The translations under genes were made by a program, and so were the position numbers. From Ceratorhiza oryzae-sativae (Eukaryota > Basidiomycota > Agaricomycetes > Cantharellales > Ceratobasidiaceae): a stretch of DNA of 64,000 nucleotides. The stretch spans positions 124,001-188,000 of the forward strand of contig JARWMV010000013.1 of NCBI GenBank assembly GCA_030998015.1. The letters are read 5' to 3'. A model generated the notes under the pieces. It was given only the letters and a program-made list of their open reading frames with translations, was not told where the DNA came from and searched no databases. Positions 34,002 to 45,465 of the stretch are shown here, one piece after another (the stretch's first letter is position 1; every line of letters starts with the position of its first letter).

Positions 34002-37000
34002 TTACAATGAAACCTCTTCTAAGTGACGCCAGTACCACACTAGCTGAAAGGTATAGTGATTAAAATAATGGTTGAAAAAGAAATTACGAGTTTGCTGAAA
34101 TATGTCCACATGGGAATCCAGAGTTACTCCTTGAGGTACTTGACAGAAATGGGGAGCCAAATGACATGCCAACATGACATCTTCGATCGGAACCACTCAA
34201 CCCATATAGTTCCCATTGATCCCTCGTGTTCGTGCTGTAGTGTGAAGCCCATGAACCTGGGAAGGCTGGGAGTCGAATGATGTAAATGGTTCTAGGTATA
34301 CGAGTTCACCACTGAACATATACCTCAGACACTCTGGAAGATGGAAAATAGCCCAGACTCGACCAGCACAATAACCTGTAATTGTCAAAACACCCAACTG
34401 GTCAGTTAATTATAGCTTTAATTTAAAAGGTGACTTACAGAGTAAACCAGACTCTTCAGGATCATGAACATATAGAGCGGTGTTGAAGGCTGGATCTAGG
34501 CGATGGAGCAGACACCCTTGAGTGTCCTGGACAGGAGGCCAAGCTCAAATGACATTGCATTGTGAGGGTTCGTCAGGAGCAAATGAGAGAGGGTGATGAT
34601 ACAATGTGAGTTTATGCCATACGTCAAACATGTCCGTCTGAAGTATCCAATAGCATCCACAGGTGTAAGGGCATAGGAAAAAGCTAAGGGATTGTTCAAA
34701 CGTGACTGCTCCATAATCCTGTATCAGAGTTTGCATAGACGCCTTATGGGTTGGCTTTATGGCAATTGCAAATTCCGGAGCAGGATGTTCAACTGAGTCT
34801 GCATCCGTTGAAGGCACTGCTGGTCTTCTACCCACCTCACTAGTATCAACACCATCCACATCCTCATCTACATCCTCCCAAGGCTCAGCATTTCCTTCTG
34901 GAAGGTCACCATTGTACTCACTATCGTCCCCATCAACAAATATTGCTGTTGTTGGTTGTTTGGATTCGTTAGCCCCTTCCCCCAGGTACTCTTGGAGGTG
35001 AGCATGGTGTATCCAAAGAGCCTCCAACCACTGACAATAGGTGATGATTTGGGGAATAGCGTCTCACTTGTTTGATGCTGCCCACCCTCGCTTGACATAG
35101 ACAATATGAAGATATTTGGGAGTCTCAGTGTTGTACCCATCCATCATGCCCAGCTCCCAGATTGAGTCCATATAGTGCGATATCATATGCCATTTTGGTA
35201 TGTGATCTAGATGCTTCACCTTGGAGTAGATTTGAGATCTGACAAGCACATGTTTTAACTGGTGCATTGTCTTATGAGCATCCAACATTTCTTCGAGTTC
35301 AGCCTCTGTAAGATGCAAGGCATGGGCCAGGTACAAGAAATCAAGGAGGGCACGAATCAATTGGGTGAGGTCGTCAGGGATAGAACAGTTGTCAGCTAGC
35401 AGAGGTAAGAAAACCTTCTCCATCTCTTTTGTCTTGCAGCCTGTCCATTGTTGCACAACACTAATTCCTTTCTTGAAGTGCCGAAGTCCAGCAGCACAGG
35501 GCATAGCCTTGAACCAATTGTCAAGCTCCTCTTTTCCTAATTTACATTGTGCCCACTTCATTGCATGGTCCTTGAACATCCCCTTGTGCAGTTGATGGAG
35601 GAGGTCTGGAGTGATGCAGTTTGCGAATTTGCACCCTGGTAAGTTTGCCCACCAGGGCCACCAAGGTTTCAATTTTAACACCTTCAATGCTTTCACCCTC
35701 CCAGATTCCAGATAACAAGCTAGGGCAAGCAAGGAGCTTAGCCGTGTTCGAGGAGCTGCTCGCCTCTCATCACCACGACCATGACAGCGTTTAAGGCATT
35801 TAGGACACCCTCCTCAACTGGTGCATGCCATTTCTGACTGCTCTGGAAAGTCCCCAACAAATGCTGCTAGAAGGGGATATACTTGACAAAGGCAACCATT
35901 GGCACACCACATGTCAACTCCACACCACCCCGCCTGCTCCAGGGGTCTCATGAGTGAAGACATGGAGTAATGTAGGAGCTCCCCTTTCAGGCAAGTTTGG
36001 AGTGTTTTGTTGGGGACATCGCAAAAGTCGTCTGTTGGTAAGTAGCCTATGATCACCATGGTGTGGGTGGATGCTTTTTGGCAAACAGCTTTGCTGATAT
36101 TTCCAATGGATAGGTAGACTGGATAGGCAGACTGGTTACTGGCAAGCTTCGTCATGTTGGTCTTGTCTGAGGCTATGATCAGAGGGGCAATAGTTCCCCA
36201 ACAGTCAGGGAGGAATTTCTTGGGATTTATCAGTGAGTGTAATTCCAACCAGGTGAGTGTCTCAAACTAACCTGTCTGCACCACCACCAGTTCCCTGTCC
36301 ACATTTCACCATAGACTTGGGAACTCTGCCTGGCAGAGGTCCAATGACGCTCTGGCGCATATCGCATTGCATTGGCAAATGCAGGATTACCAATCAACTC
36401 TTGGACGACTTCCACCACTGGCCTTTTATACAGGATGTGGGACCGTTCATAGCATCCTTCTCCAGCCACAACCTCTTCAGCCTGCCATTCTGGTCCATGA
36501 GGAAGACAATTGACATCCAATAACATCTGATAGTCATTCCCCCAGGCTGGAGTTTTGCCTTTGTACTGAGTGTACCATGAGTACACAGTGTGTTTGTTGA
36601 GATGCGTAGTGGTTACTCACAAATGAGCTTTGGAGATGCTGAGTTCGTGCTTTGCCAGACAAGCCAGTGGTAAGCAACAATTCCGCCACCTCCATGTATT
36701 CTGGCTGAGACATTCTTCCACAGGACTTCAAGTACTCTTCAAGATTATAAGGATAGGACTGATCATGACTGATGGGAGCGCCTGCTGTACTGGTTGGGAA
36801 TGGTTGGATACAAGGATGTTTGCAGGTTCGTCCTTTATCAGACCAATGCCTAGGTTGTTCGGCTGGTGGTGCAACCTTGTTTGCATTTCTGGAGGACGAT
36901 GAACTGGATGGTGGTAATCCAGGATGGGGGCAGCTGGATGGGCTGGCAATCTTGAATGATCGCTCTCTTGGAGAGAGCCATCCCTTTTGGACAGAATGTA

Positions 37001-37121
37001 GATGCTGCTCTTGACATTCAGGCTTAGCCATGATATGTTGGTGCTGGTCTTCGGCTTGAGTTGATTTGTGCCTGCAGTATGGGCAGGCCAGACTAGCACC
37101 ATGGTTGTCTAACTTGTCCAC
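34002..37121 (-). pseudogene. Plavaka-type DNA transposase (copy 2), decayed
   Basis: Minus-strand blocks in order: C2H2-like N-terminus (CPYCRHKSTQAEDQHQHI) at 37121-36600; WYTQYKGKTPAWGNDYQM, ELIGNPAFANAMRYAPE and YGEMWTGNWWW (36586-36290); ATIAPLIIASDKTNMTK type block, VYLSIGNISKAV, LLAAFVGDFPEQSEMAC (36248-35814); NCITPDLLHQLHKGMFKDH, LRHFKKGISVVQQWTG, IPKWHMISHYMDSI, DGYNTETPKYLHIVYVKRG (35732-35064); C-terminal blocks to about 34002 (DVMLACHLAPHF). The second and third blocks are separated by a TGA at 35814-35816 and other frame changes. It belongs to a Plavaka subgroup distinct from copy 1. A DUF6532-like gene is transcribed divergently from just upstream. Confidence 0.8.
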
Positions 37122-37979
37122 AAGGTGGAACTGACCATTTTGAATAACCAGGGACTGTCATCTTTTTCAGGCAACATTGGAGATTCAAGGCACAGTTGGT
37201 GGCAGTTGTTTGAAGGGGGAAATATGGCTTTGGGCTGTGAGTATTTCCTATATGCTGCCATCATATGGTTCTCATTTCTCCACTGCTCCAAAGATTCTTG
37301 TCTGTCAGCACAGGACCCCAGCTTTTGATCCTCGTGTTACAGCCCCTGACGCTTTTGTCTGGCACTTCTTGCTGCTCTTGGACTAAAAAGGTAAAAATCT
37401 GTTTTTTGCACCACTTTTTCTTCTGTTTTTCTTCCAGGTTTGGAGAAAGTCACTTGCCCAAGGCAGATACGCATCATTGGTGCACTTGGGGTCTGTGTGT
37501 ATGCTGCTGAGTTTTTCAGTGGTTTTTTGGGTCCAGTGTCTGCGTTGTATCATGCGACCTCAGTGTTGCAAGCTCCACAACTGGATTGTCTCTTATATAT
37601 ACCTGACCTCTTGCTTGAACTGATCCCTCCAAAATTCCCCCTCAGTCTCCCTGAATGACAAAAAAGCCTAACTGCCCATCTCAAACTGTGCCAAGCTCCA
37701 GTCCAGCTCCTGTTTGAGAAACCCAGCCTCAAGTGAACAGTCCGACAACAACGGAGAAGGTCAGTCAAGACTGCTTTGATACAACTAATTTGAGGCTAAC
37801 TATTCCCAGGGCACACAACGCAACCAAGGTCTCTTAGACACCCCTCCCCCCAGCACCCAACCTCCAGTGTTGAATCACTCTGAGCAAACCTGAACTCGAT
37901 CTGCCAAAGGCCATGATGCCAGTTACTTACATTCCTAGTATCTGTTTGTCGGCAGTTCTAACGCTTGTTTAGATACCTA

Positions 37980-40830
37980 CAAAAAGGAAACAGCAAGACC
38001 TCAGCAGTCCCAGTCTGCCACCTCTAAGTGGAAGCGCCCAGTACTCCGATTTGACAGCAAGTCCTCAGAGGGAGATGGTGTTGATGGAGGACCTTGGCCA
38101 AAGAAACTGCCAAAGCTGGCGGCTGGTGAGTACTTGTTGCATTGTATATGGACTGTATTAATACTTTTTACTCCAATTCAGGAGGCACTTCCAAGTCAAA
38201 ATCCTCAGGAAAGGGTACTTCTATGGCTCTGGGGGGCTCGACAAATGACACCTGTGGATCTGAACCAGGCAGGACCATTGAACATGAACCCAGTCCAGCA
38301 CCATGAGCACCTGGCCATGGCATTGTCCTCAAGTCTGGCGCCATCTGTGAGCTTGGTGACCTCCTTGGAATCAATCCCACCACAGCCACAAGTCAGACAT
38401 ACAGTGACACCATCTGGTTGTTGTCCGACAATCATACACTACCCTTGGGATCTTCGGAACAGTATACTCAGGTTTGAGCAGTTGTTGTATTTTTACCAGT
38501 ATACTCTAACAACTAAGCAGGTCTGAGGTGAAACCACCACCACATTATCCTCACTGAAGAAGAAAGGAGGTGGCTATCACTGAGATAAGCTTCTGGTGTT
38601 AGGTATGTGCTATGTCCGAACCTGTTTGATTTTATCTTTCTCAACTTGTTGCTCTAGCTCAGCTGCCAACATTGTCTATGAATGAACCACAATTGCAATC
38701 TCAACCCACCCAACCAGCTCCTCAGCCTTTACAGTTTATGCCCAAGCCAAACAACCCTCCGCCTCCCAGTTTTAACAATAACCAAGATGGCAACCAGACC
38801 TCTCTGAGCCCTCCACCATTGCCTGCGCTTCTGCAATACCCACCCGACCCAGCATCAATTTCCTCAATGCAACAGGCCATAGTCAACACATTCGCTTCTC
38901 AGCCTGCCAAGGGAGACGCTCCTGAGGAGCCACAACCACATCGTAGCTGGGCCCCCACTCCTATCCCTGAGCCATGCAATCGCTATAATTCAAACACACA
39001 AACACAAGCCCTGCCTCCTGGACGTTCTGACATTTACTCTCGGCCTAATCCCTTCCTTGCTCCAAAGCCAACAAACCCCAAACCAAAGCCACCACAACCC
39101 AAACCAACTCCAACAATTACCAAACCAGCACCCCATCGCGCTTCACCAGGACCCCATCCTCGACGTCCACCTCTGACTCCAGCCCCTGATCCAAACACTG
39201 CTACTGAGGAGGAGACAGAGTCCAAGCCAGAGCTCAAAGCTAAGAAGAGTGCGTATCTATATCATGTATCCTATTTCATATTTTAACAAACAAATACAGC
39301 CCAACCTCCTGCTACGTCATCTCAATCTCATCAGCACCCCTTATTAGTCCAGCCGCATGTCCTGGGGGTTGCACCTGAAGCAGATTTTGAGTCTTACCTG
39401 AACTGCCTGGCCAATATCCTCAATGGTGGTGGTGATGGGCTAGGTGACAAAGATGCTGACATGTTGGATTGGACCTTTCAAGTACTCTTATGCCACAATC
39501 AACAGCGCCAGGCTCAAGCTGAAGACCACCCTCCTGAACCATCAACACAACCTGGTTCATCCTCCATATGTCCCCCCTGTGAGCACCATAACACTTCCCA
39601 CTCCAACCAGCACTCAGACCCTCCAGAGGATGAAAATATCAGCCAGGAGCACCAGCCTGGTGGGGGAACTCATGATGATGACCTGGTATGTAACTACACA
39701 AACTCTTTTGAGCACTGATTAACTTCTTGGCATTAGCCAACCAATTACTCCAAGACAGGACTTGGCTGGTACCCAGGGATTCATGGCCAAGCTGCGTCTC
39801 ATGCCATCCCCTTGCTGCTTGCTATAGCTTTGAGCCATGGGACATATCAAGATCCAGAGATACTGATGAAGTGGGCAAGGAATGCCTATAGGCGCATTTG
39901 GAAGAAACATTATTGCCATGTTCCATATATTGATCCTCCTGAAGGATTATTGAAAACAGTGAGTACTTGAATGTACATTGCTGCTTGAACTAACACTCTG
40001 TTAGATGGTTCTTTGTATCTTGTAGCTCTGCACAAAGATGAAGGAAAGGGTCAATCAGGTGGTTGAATTCACCATGGGTTTTGAGAATCCAGGACACAAT
40101 GAGGATATCATGGAGTCAAACCATCAACACTTTGCCAAGATTTTCCCTAACGCATTCCATTGTCATGTAAGTGACCTCTATTCTATAGTAATTTCTGTTC
40201 TAATTTGGAGTTCAGGACCAGGTGGTAGATCAGGACCAGTACAAACATCCTGCCCTCCAGCAGGCCATCAACCAGGCCTTTTTCTGGAATAACAACACCT
40301 TCGTTATATGAAATGCAGGGTGTTTTCGTCCACTGCCACTACCTTCAGTGGCCATAGTTCTGACCATGGTAAGCCATTGAATATTTTATTTTGGTGTATC
40401 TCAATTTCTCTGTCAGATGCAAGAGTGTATTGAGCAATGGAAGGATGGGTACCCTCAACCTCATGAGCTCAACCTTGAGACCCAGAGTGGGATATTTGAT
40501 GCTCACTTATGGGGTCTAATAGAGCATCGCACCCCAGCTCCCAACTGTCTTCTCTGAATGCAGAACAAGTGGTTCAAACAGGGAATGTAAGTATTGTTTT
40601 CATACTGTGTCTAGGTCTGAATACTTAATTGGGACAGGTCATATGCAGGGATTCAGGTCTGCAAGGAGGATGAAGAGTCAGATCCTCAGTACTGTCAACC
40701 AATCACCTGAGCTGCCAACGTCTGACCAGACACTCCTGAGCCAGAGCCTGAGTACAATGATGCTGGCATATTGACTGCTCAATCAAAAGGAAAAGGACGG
40801 TGCCACAAGGAGTCTGATGATGAGTTTTAG
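37980..40830 (+). pseudogene. DUF6532-like companion gene of Plavaka copy 2
   Basis: Plus-strand exon series with 50-60-nt introns. An N-terminal Lys/Ser-rich part (VLRFDSKSSEGDGVDGG, SKSKSSGKGTS) leads to a proline-rich segment (38660-39250, runs such as PNPFLAPKPTNPKPKPPQP), then an acidic linker (39301-39690) and a folded C-terminal domain: WYPGIHGQAASHAIPLLLA, LMKWARNAYRRIWKKHYCH, MKERVNQVVEFTMGF, YKHPALQQAINQAFFW, IEQWKDGYPQPHELNLET, DAHLWGL. The last part fits the DUF6532 pattern of Agaricomycetes (function unknown). In-frame TGA codons at 38304, 40309, 40555, 40708 and 40723 show decay; no in-frame TAA or TAG was met before the terminal TAG. The true first exon (37189-37980) is uncertain. 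Confidence 0.6.
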
Positions 40831-41352
40831 TCCATGCCTAAGTTCGTACAGGTAGGTCAGTAAGTTCTTGATTCTGAGTTGAATTGTACTTGAAATCTGT
40901 TTGAGTGTTGCGATTGTAGCAGTATACATGTCTGCATATAGTTTGTGTTGTGGTATACACGTCCTTGTATAGTTTGATTGTTGTGTTGTATCCAATGATG
41001 CCTGTAGTTGACTGAACATGAAACCAATGAAGAATAGTCTGTATCTGCATCCATGCATACCTCCCATAGGGTATTATTCAGATTGAAGCACAAGTGTGAC
41101 CAATGAGTTCTGGTCCATGTTTGTCAATTAATGAAATTTATGGGATTTATGAAATTTATGAGATTTATGGAATTAATGTTATGGTTTTCAGTTATAGTAA
41201 ATAACATTTACACCTGTTTTATATCATTTATAAAAGTTCCTATGGTGTTTATCACTGTGTATAAAAGGAGGGGGGTCATAAATCCTCACAACCTGTTTAT
41301 ACACTGAAATCCACTGTTATTCAGAGTAATAATTCCAGGGGGTTTTCTCTGA
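40831..41352. other. AT-rich spacer with short tandem TTTATG words
   Basis: Non-coding, with a GAAATTTATGGGATTTAT type run near 41140-41180 and a TATAAAAG box near 41258. No gene seen. Confidence 0.4.
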
Positions 41353-42000
41353 TGTAACAGAGTAACTGAATATCTTTATGGATTTATGGCATTTTTCCTA
41401 AGCAGAATAAGCCATAAACAAGGTCACGTGACCTTGGTGCTTAACCAGTGCTTATGGTGGTTACCCTGAACTCGCTCCAGCATTTCTCTCCATTGTTACT
41501 TGGAGCGAGGAGTGAGTTGTCACATGATCTTGGTGCTTACAGCAGGATCACGTGATCTCAGTGCTTATGGTGGTTACCCTGAACTCACTCCAGCATTTCT
41601 CTCCATTGTTACTTGGAGTGAGGAGTGAGTTGTCATGAGATCTCAGCACTTACAGCAGGATCACATGATCTCAGTGCTTACCCCTCAGACCTCACATGGC
41701 TCTATAAGATTCGGAGCTGCACAAACTTAAGATAAACAATTACCTAAACCATAGTACTGTATATAACCTGCACCTACTGTGGATTGTGCTTAGATAATAC
41801 ATCCACAGCCACTGCAGCCACAGGCGTATATAAGAAGGATAAAGTAAGACTGGATGCCTCAGCTTGCTTTATCTCATCAACCACCATAGACCATAGCAAA
41901 AACTGTAACTAGAACACTCAATACATACTGCATAGCACCAAATCGTCAACACAGCCACTACTTAAGTGCTTCACAAGGAAGCATCCAGAGGGTCACGACA
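41353..42000 (+). repeat. LTR of gypsy family 2, 5'-truncated by about 20 bp
   Basis: Aligns with the LTRs at 42275-42831 (reversed) and 56179-56961. It contains two units of the roughly 113-bp internal repeat (starting 41456 and 41579), a TATATAAG box and the GGGTCACGACA end. It is followed by the family's ATAAAGCAAGCT primer site (42003-42014). Confidence 0.85.
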
Positions 42001-42120
42001 TTATAAAGCAAGCTCTTAACTTAACTAGTGGTGAACATAAGTATACTACACAGATACTAAGGGCTGAGTACACAAGAAACCAGCTAACTCCTGTGATACA
42101 TAAGAGAACACAAAGAAACT

Positions 42121-42274
42121 ATGTCACAGAGACCACAAACTCGATCTCAAAGCAGAGTGGCGAATAGTAGACCACAATCACCCAAACCCATTACCCCCCC
42201 AGAGGCTGAAGATAACCCAGATGAGACCCTCCAAGGAATGCTGGGGGGGTTGCCACAAAACCCACGACCAGTGG
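42121..42274 (+). pseudogene. Start of family 2 gag, cut by a second element
   Basis: Codons from ATG 42121 (MSQRPQTRSQSRVANSR) match the gag start at 57083. The frame is interrupted at 42275 by the LTR of an oppositely oriented family 2 element. Confidence 0.8.
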
Positions 42275-42831
42275 TGTTGTGACCCTCTGGATGCTTCCTT
42301 GCAAAGCACTTAAGTAGTGGCTGCATTGACAGTTTGGTGCTATGAGGTATGTATTGAGTGTTCTAGTTACAGTGTTTGCTATGGTCTATGGTGGTTGATG
42401 AGATAAAGCAAGCTGAGGTGTCCAGTCTTGCTTTATCCTTCTTATATATGCCTGTGGCTGTGGTGGCTGCAGATGTATTATCTAAGCACAATCCACAGTA
42501 GGTGCAGGTTATATACAGTACTATGGTTTAGGTAATTGTTTATCTTAAGTTTGTGCAGCTCCAAATCTTATAGAGCTGTGTGAGGTCCAAGGGGTAGGCA
42601 CTGAGGTCACGTGATCCTGCCATAAGCACCAAGATCACGTGACAACTCGCTCCTCACTCCAAGTACCAAGGGAGAGAAATGCTGGAGCGAGTTCAGGGTA
42701 ACCACTGTAAGTGCCAGATAAGTGCCAAGGTCACATGACCTTTGTTTATGGCTTATTCTGCTTAGGAAAAATGCCATAAATCTGTAAAAATATTTGGTTA
42801 CTCTGTTATGTCTGTTTGATGGGTCATAACA
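42275..42831 (-). repeat. 3' LTR (557 bp) of the minus-oriented family 2 element
   Basis: On the minus strand it runs TGTTATGACC to GGTCACAACA, preceded by the polypurine tract AAAGGGGGGGATAA (42832-42845). It contains one unit of the 113-bp repeat, against three in the 783-bp LTR at 56179. The difference of 226 bp is exactly two units. Confidence 0.9.
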
Positions 42832-42897
42832 TTATCCCCCCCTTTGGACATGTCTTGGGGGACCTCGAGACATGGATTAGATCCTTATGCAAAAGGA

Positions 42898-43023
42898 ATC
42901 TCATGCACCAAGGAGGTTAAGGGTGCTGGACTTGAACCAACAACCTTTTGGCTGATTCAGTATCTTTTGATGAGGTCAGGCTGAGTCAGGCTAGACCCCT
43001 TAACCTCTTTGTTACATGAGATT
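42898..43023. repeat. Large imperfect hairpin with internal B-box-like sequence
   Basis: GAGGTTAAGGG (42913-42923) pairs with CCCTTAACCTC (42997-43007), and AATCTCATG (42898-42906) pairs with CATGAGATT (43015-43023). On the minus strand the loop contains GGTTCAAGTCC, the RNA polymerase III B-box consensus, with a tRNA-like T arm. No convincing A box or complete cloverleaf was found. It lies between the Rep stop and the 3' LTR. Confidence 0.5.
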
Positions 43024-43140
43024 GTTTTTCTTTTCTTTGTTGTGGAGGTTATTTAGGGGTGAGGATTCATCTGCTTCTTCTCAGAATGCCCCAACTGTTT
43101 GGATGGGCATAGCAGAAGTTGTACAATACAGTAGATTATT

Positions 43141-44496
43141 CTAAGGGAATACAAAGAATGGTTTTCCTCCTGCATACACCCATTCTACATTTCTTGATAC
43201 CCATAAGTCCCCTTCTTCCCCCTCTATGTCCAACCAACACTTCATGATTGCCAACTGGCTATTTCCCAGAATAACTGTTGGCTGTACCTTCATCAATTTC
43301 ATGTGCACGTACCTGCCTGTGAAGTCCACCTTGTACTGGCTCAGGGCCTTGAGCAAGTACTTCCTGTTTGACTGGACCATGTCATCCAGGATCCAAATGT
43401 TGGCCTCTTCTGACAAGTTGCCCACATTCCACACATTGCACATCTGGCTGTGGCAGCCCTTGGATCGTGCATACACTGTTTTCCCTGTTCCAGTTTCTCC
43501 TTCTATCACCAGGATGCAATGGCACACCCCTCTTCCCCTCTTCTTGACTTCCTCAGCAAACCATCTGTCTGCTCAGTTGATGTGCTCCCAGTCTTCCAGG
43601 ACCTCTAACTCCACAGGGATTGCAGGCATGCAACCCTGGTCTTCCTTGTATGTGTACTCAGCATATGCTCGTACCAAGTTCCATGTTGTCACCATCTGGA
43701 GGGGGCAGAGCTGCTTGAACGCCTGGTAGTACTCCTGTTTCGTTGCTGAGGCAACAATCTCCGTCCCATCCTCCAAGTCTGCCTCCATCCTTGACTGTTT
43801 TCCACCCTTTCCCTTCACCAAGATCTCCTCCAACCTTTCCAAGGTCAGGTCCCCTGCCATCAAATCCTCTATCTCCTTGCCATTAGCTCTGACATCCTTC
43901 CAGAGATAGTTGAAGGCATCCCTTGCTGGGTTGCCTCCTGGGCCATCCTTGAGGTCTTTGGGCTGTATGTTGGGGTGTTGCCCCTTGAAGTCCCAGAACC
44001 CCACATTCTTGGTGTTCCACCCACCCTTCCGTTCCTGACTGATGGAAAGGGTGTGGATGTGCAGGGGCCAGGTTGGGTTGTAGTTCGGCTCCTCCAGGTT
44101 GTGCCATTCAACCACAGCCAAAGTTGCCCAGTGATTGGGCTGGTGGTGGCAGAACGCCTTGTATTGGGTGGTGAGCCCACTTAAGGGCTGATCACATAGC
44201 TTCGACCAGGTCAGCAGCACCACCCTGGTCTGGACATGGAATCGGGGGGCCCGTGTGGTTTCGGTCAGCTCTTTGGACCTGCGATCTGTCAGTGTAAGCC
44301 GCATAGAAGCAGGTGAGGGGGCTCGGCTTGATTCCGAGGGCACCAGTGATGGCGATGGCAACCTCCGCCCTGCACTTGATTTGTTTGGCTGGGGTGTTCC
44401 CATGTTCAAGCCATCTTCACTTAGCATCGTTGGTATTTTTAGAAGTAGATGCATCTTGTGGGGAGGGCATGAGATGATAGCCCCTTTTACCCCCAA
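43141..44496 (-). pseudogene. CRESS-DNA-virus-like Rep (HUH endonuclease plus SF3 helicase), one internal stop
   Basis: Geminivirus/genomovirus-type replication initiator homologue of about 450 codons in a single frame, interrupted once by TGA at 43573-43575. After an N-terminal extension of about 85 residues comes the endonuclease domain: motif I-like RVVLLTWSKL, the HUH metal motif PLHIHTL, a block resembling the geminiviral GRS region (FWDFKGQHPNIQ), and the tyrosine motif YLWKD (Y-x-x-K). Beyond the stop is the helicase: Walker A GETGTGKT, Walker B IWILDDM and motif C VILGNSQ. In viruses such proteins nick the origin and drive rolling-circle replication. All catalytic motifs are still visible, but the stop separates nuclease from helicase. 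It has the same sense as pol and lies inside the retrotransposon next to the 3' LTR. Source and role in the element are unknown. Confidence 0.82.
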
Positions 44497-44889
44497 AGGT
44501 GTCCCCTAGATATACCCTCTCTGGTTGTTGTGGTCACGTGGTTTCCTGATGTAGGCTTGTGCTGGTTATGACACATCTCCAAGGGGTGCCCTTCCTGTGT
44601 TCCCCCGCATTGGCCTTATTCCTTGCTACGCTCGGGGCCTCTGCTCCTCCACTTTGGTCACTGCCCCCTCTCCAACCCCTCTGGTAGTTAGGGGATAGTG
44701 TATATTCATGTGACTAGGCTAGGTCATGTGATTCCCATACTTTGTTGTTTGTTTTCTGGCAGATGGTCATGTGTCTGTTGGTGTCACCTGACCAGACTTT
44801 GTTTTGATGTTTGTGCAAGTTATTGTGTTGCACCGTGATTTTTTAATGTTTGTGGTTTTGTTGTTTCCCTTCCTCATCCCCTCTTTACT
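44497..44889. promoter_or_regulatory. Divergent intergenic region between Rep and the Cys-rich gene
   Basis: A 393-bp region from which Rep (minus) and the Cys-rich gene (plus) diverge. It contains direct repeats of TCATGTGA (about 44714-44721 and 44731-44738), a CACGTG at about 44535 and T-rich tracts near 44840-44880. The last 30 bases of the window (63971-64000) match its right part in reverse, so it is shared by both element copies. I do not see a canonical TAATATTAC nonanucleotide. Confidence 0.45.
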
Positions 44890-45422
44890 ATGTGCATCAT
44901 TTCCCTTAACTACAATCCCCTTGACTGCACCTGCTGGTCTATCCCTGAGGGGGAGTACTGTGCCTACTGTGATGCTGTGTGTGACGCCTCCCTTGAAGAC
45001 TTCTATGGAGGTGTCGGGGATTGGTTCTTCTGTGGGGTGCCAGGTATGTGTGCTCGTTCTTCGTTGTTCACACGTTGCTAACTTGCTCTGTAGAAGAGCG
45101 CATACTCCTCGATGGTCGGGCCCATGAGGCCACCCTTGAGCGTGTCTGGGCGCTTGTTGATCAGGACTACATGTCCTTTGAGGAGCAGTCTCACCAGGCT
45201 GCTCTTGCTGAATTCTTTGAGGAGGGCTCTGCTCCCTTGTTAGATGAGGCTTCGCCCTTCGCAGCGTCTGGTTCTGGGTGTTTCCAGAACTACATGGCTG
45301 ACTTCCCAGGGGGGGAGGCCCCTTGGCTGCAGCCCACTACCCAGTCAGTTGTTCAGACCAATAAGAAGGATAAAAAAGGCAAGAAGCCCTATAGCCAGCC
45401 CCTCAAGGGCAAACGTAAATAG
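44890..45422 (+). CDS. Cys-rich accessory protein, antisense within gypsy family 2 (copy A)
   Basis: Two exons, 44890-45043 and 45094-45422, with a 50-nt intron (GTATGTG, branch TTGCTAAC, TGTAG) and an in-frame join (G-V-P then EERILLDGRAHEA). About 160 residues. The N-terminus carries a cluster of cysteines (LDCTCW, EYCAYCDAVCDA, WFFCGVP) that could bind zinc or form disulphides; the C-terminus is acidic, then a very basic tail (KKDKKGKKPYSQPLKGKRK). It has no domain I recognise. It is transcribed against gag-pol and runs tail to tail with the extra ORF. A spliced gene antisense to an LTR element cannot lose its intron during retrotransposition, because its intron is not spliced from the sense genomic RNA. 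Confidence 0.65.
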
Positions 45423-45465
45423 AGAGTAAAAAATGTATTAAGTTTGATGTGTAAAAATAAAACTC

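Noticed and set aside
38672..39286. Separate proline-rich structural protein
   Set aside because: It reads as one exon of the DUF6532-like gene, with consistent introns on both sides.
42913..43007. Complete tRNA gene with variable arm (95 nt between 11-bp arms)
   Set aside because: The B box and T arm fit, but the A box and D arm do not, and the acceptor stem would be too long; kept only as a hairpin.
44497..44889. Viral-type replication origin with TAATATTAC
   Set aside because: No such nonanucleotide or clear stem-loop was seen in the region upstream of Rep; only direct repeats.
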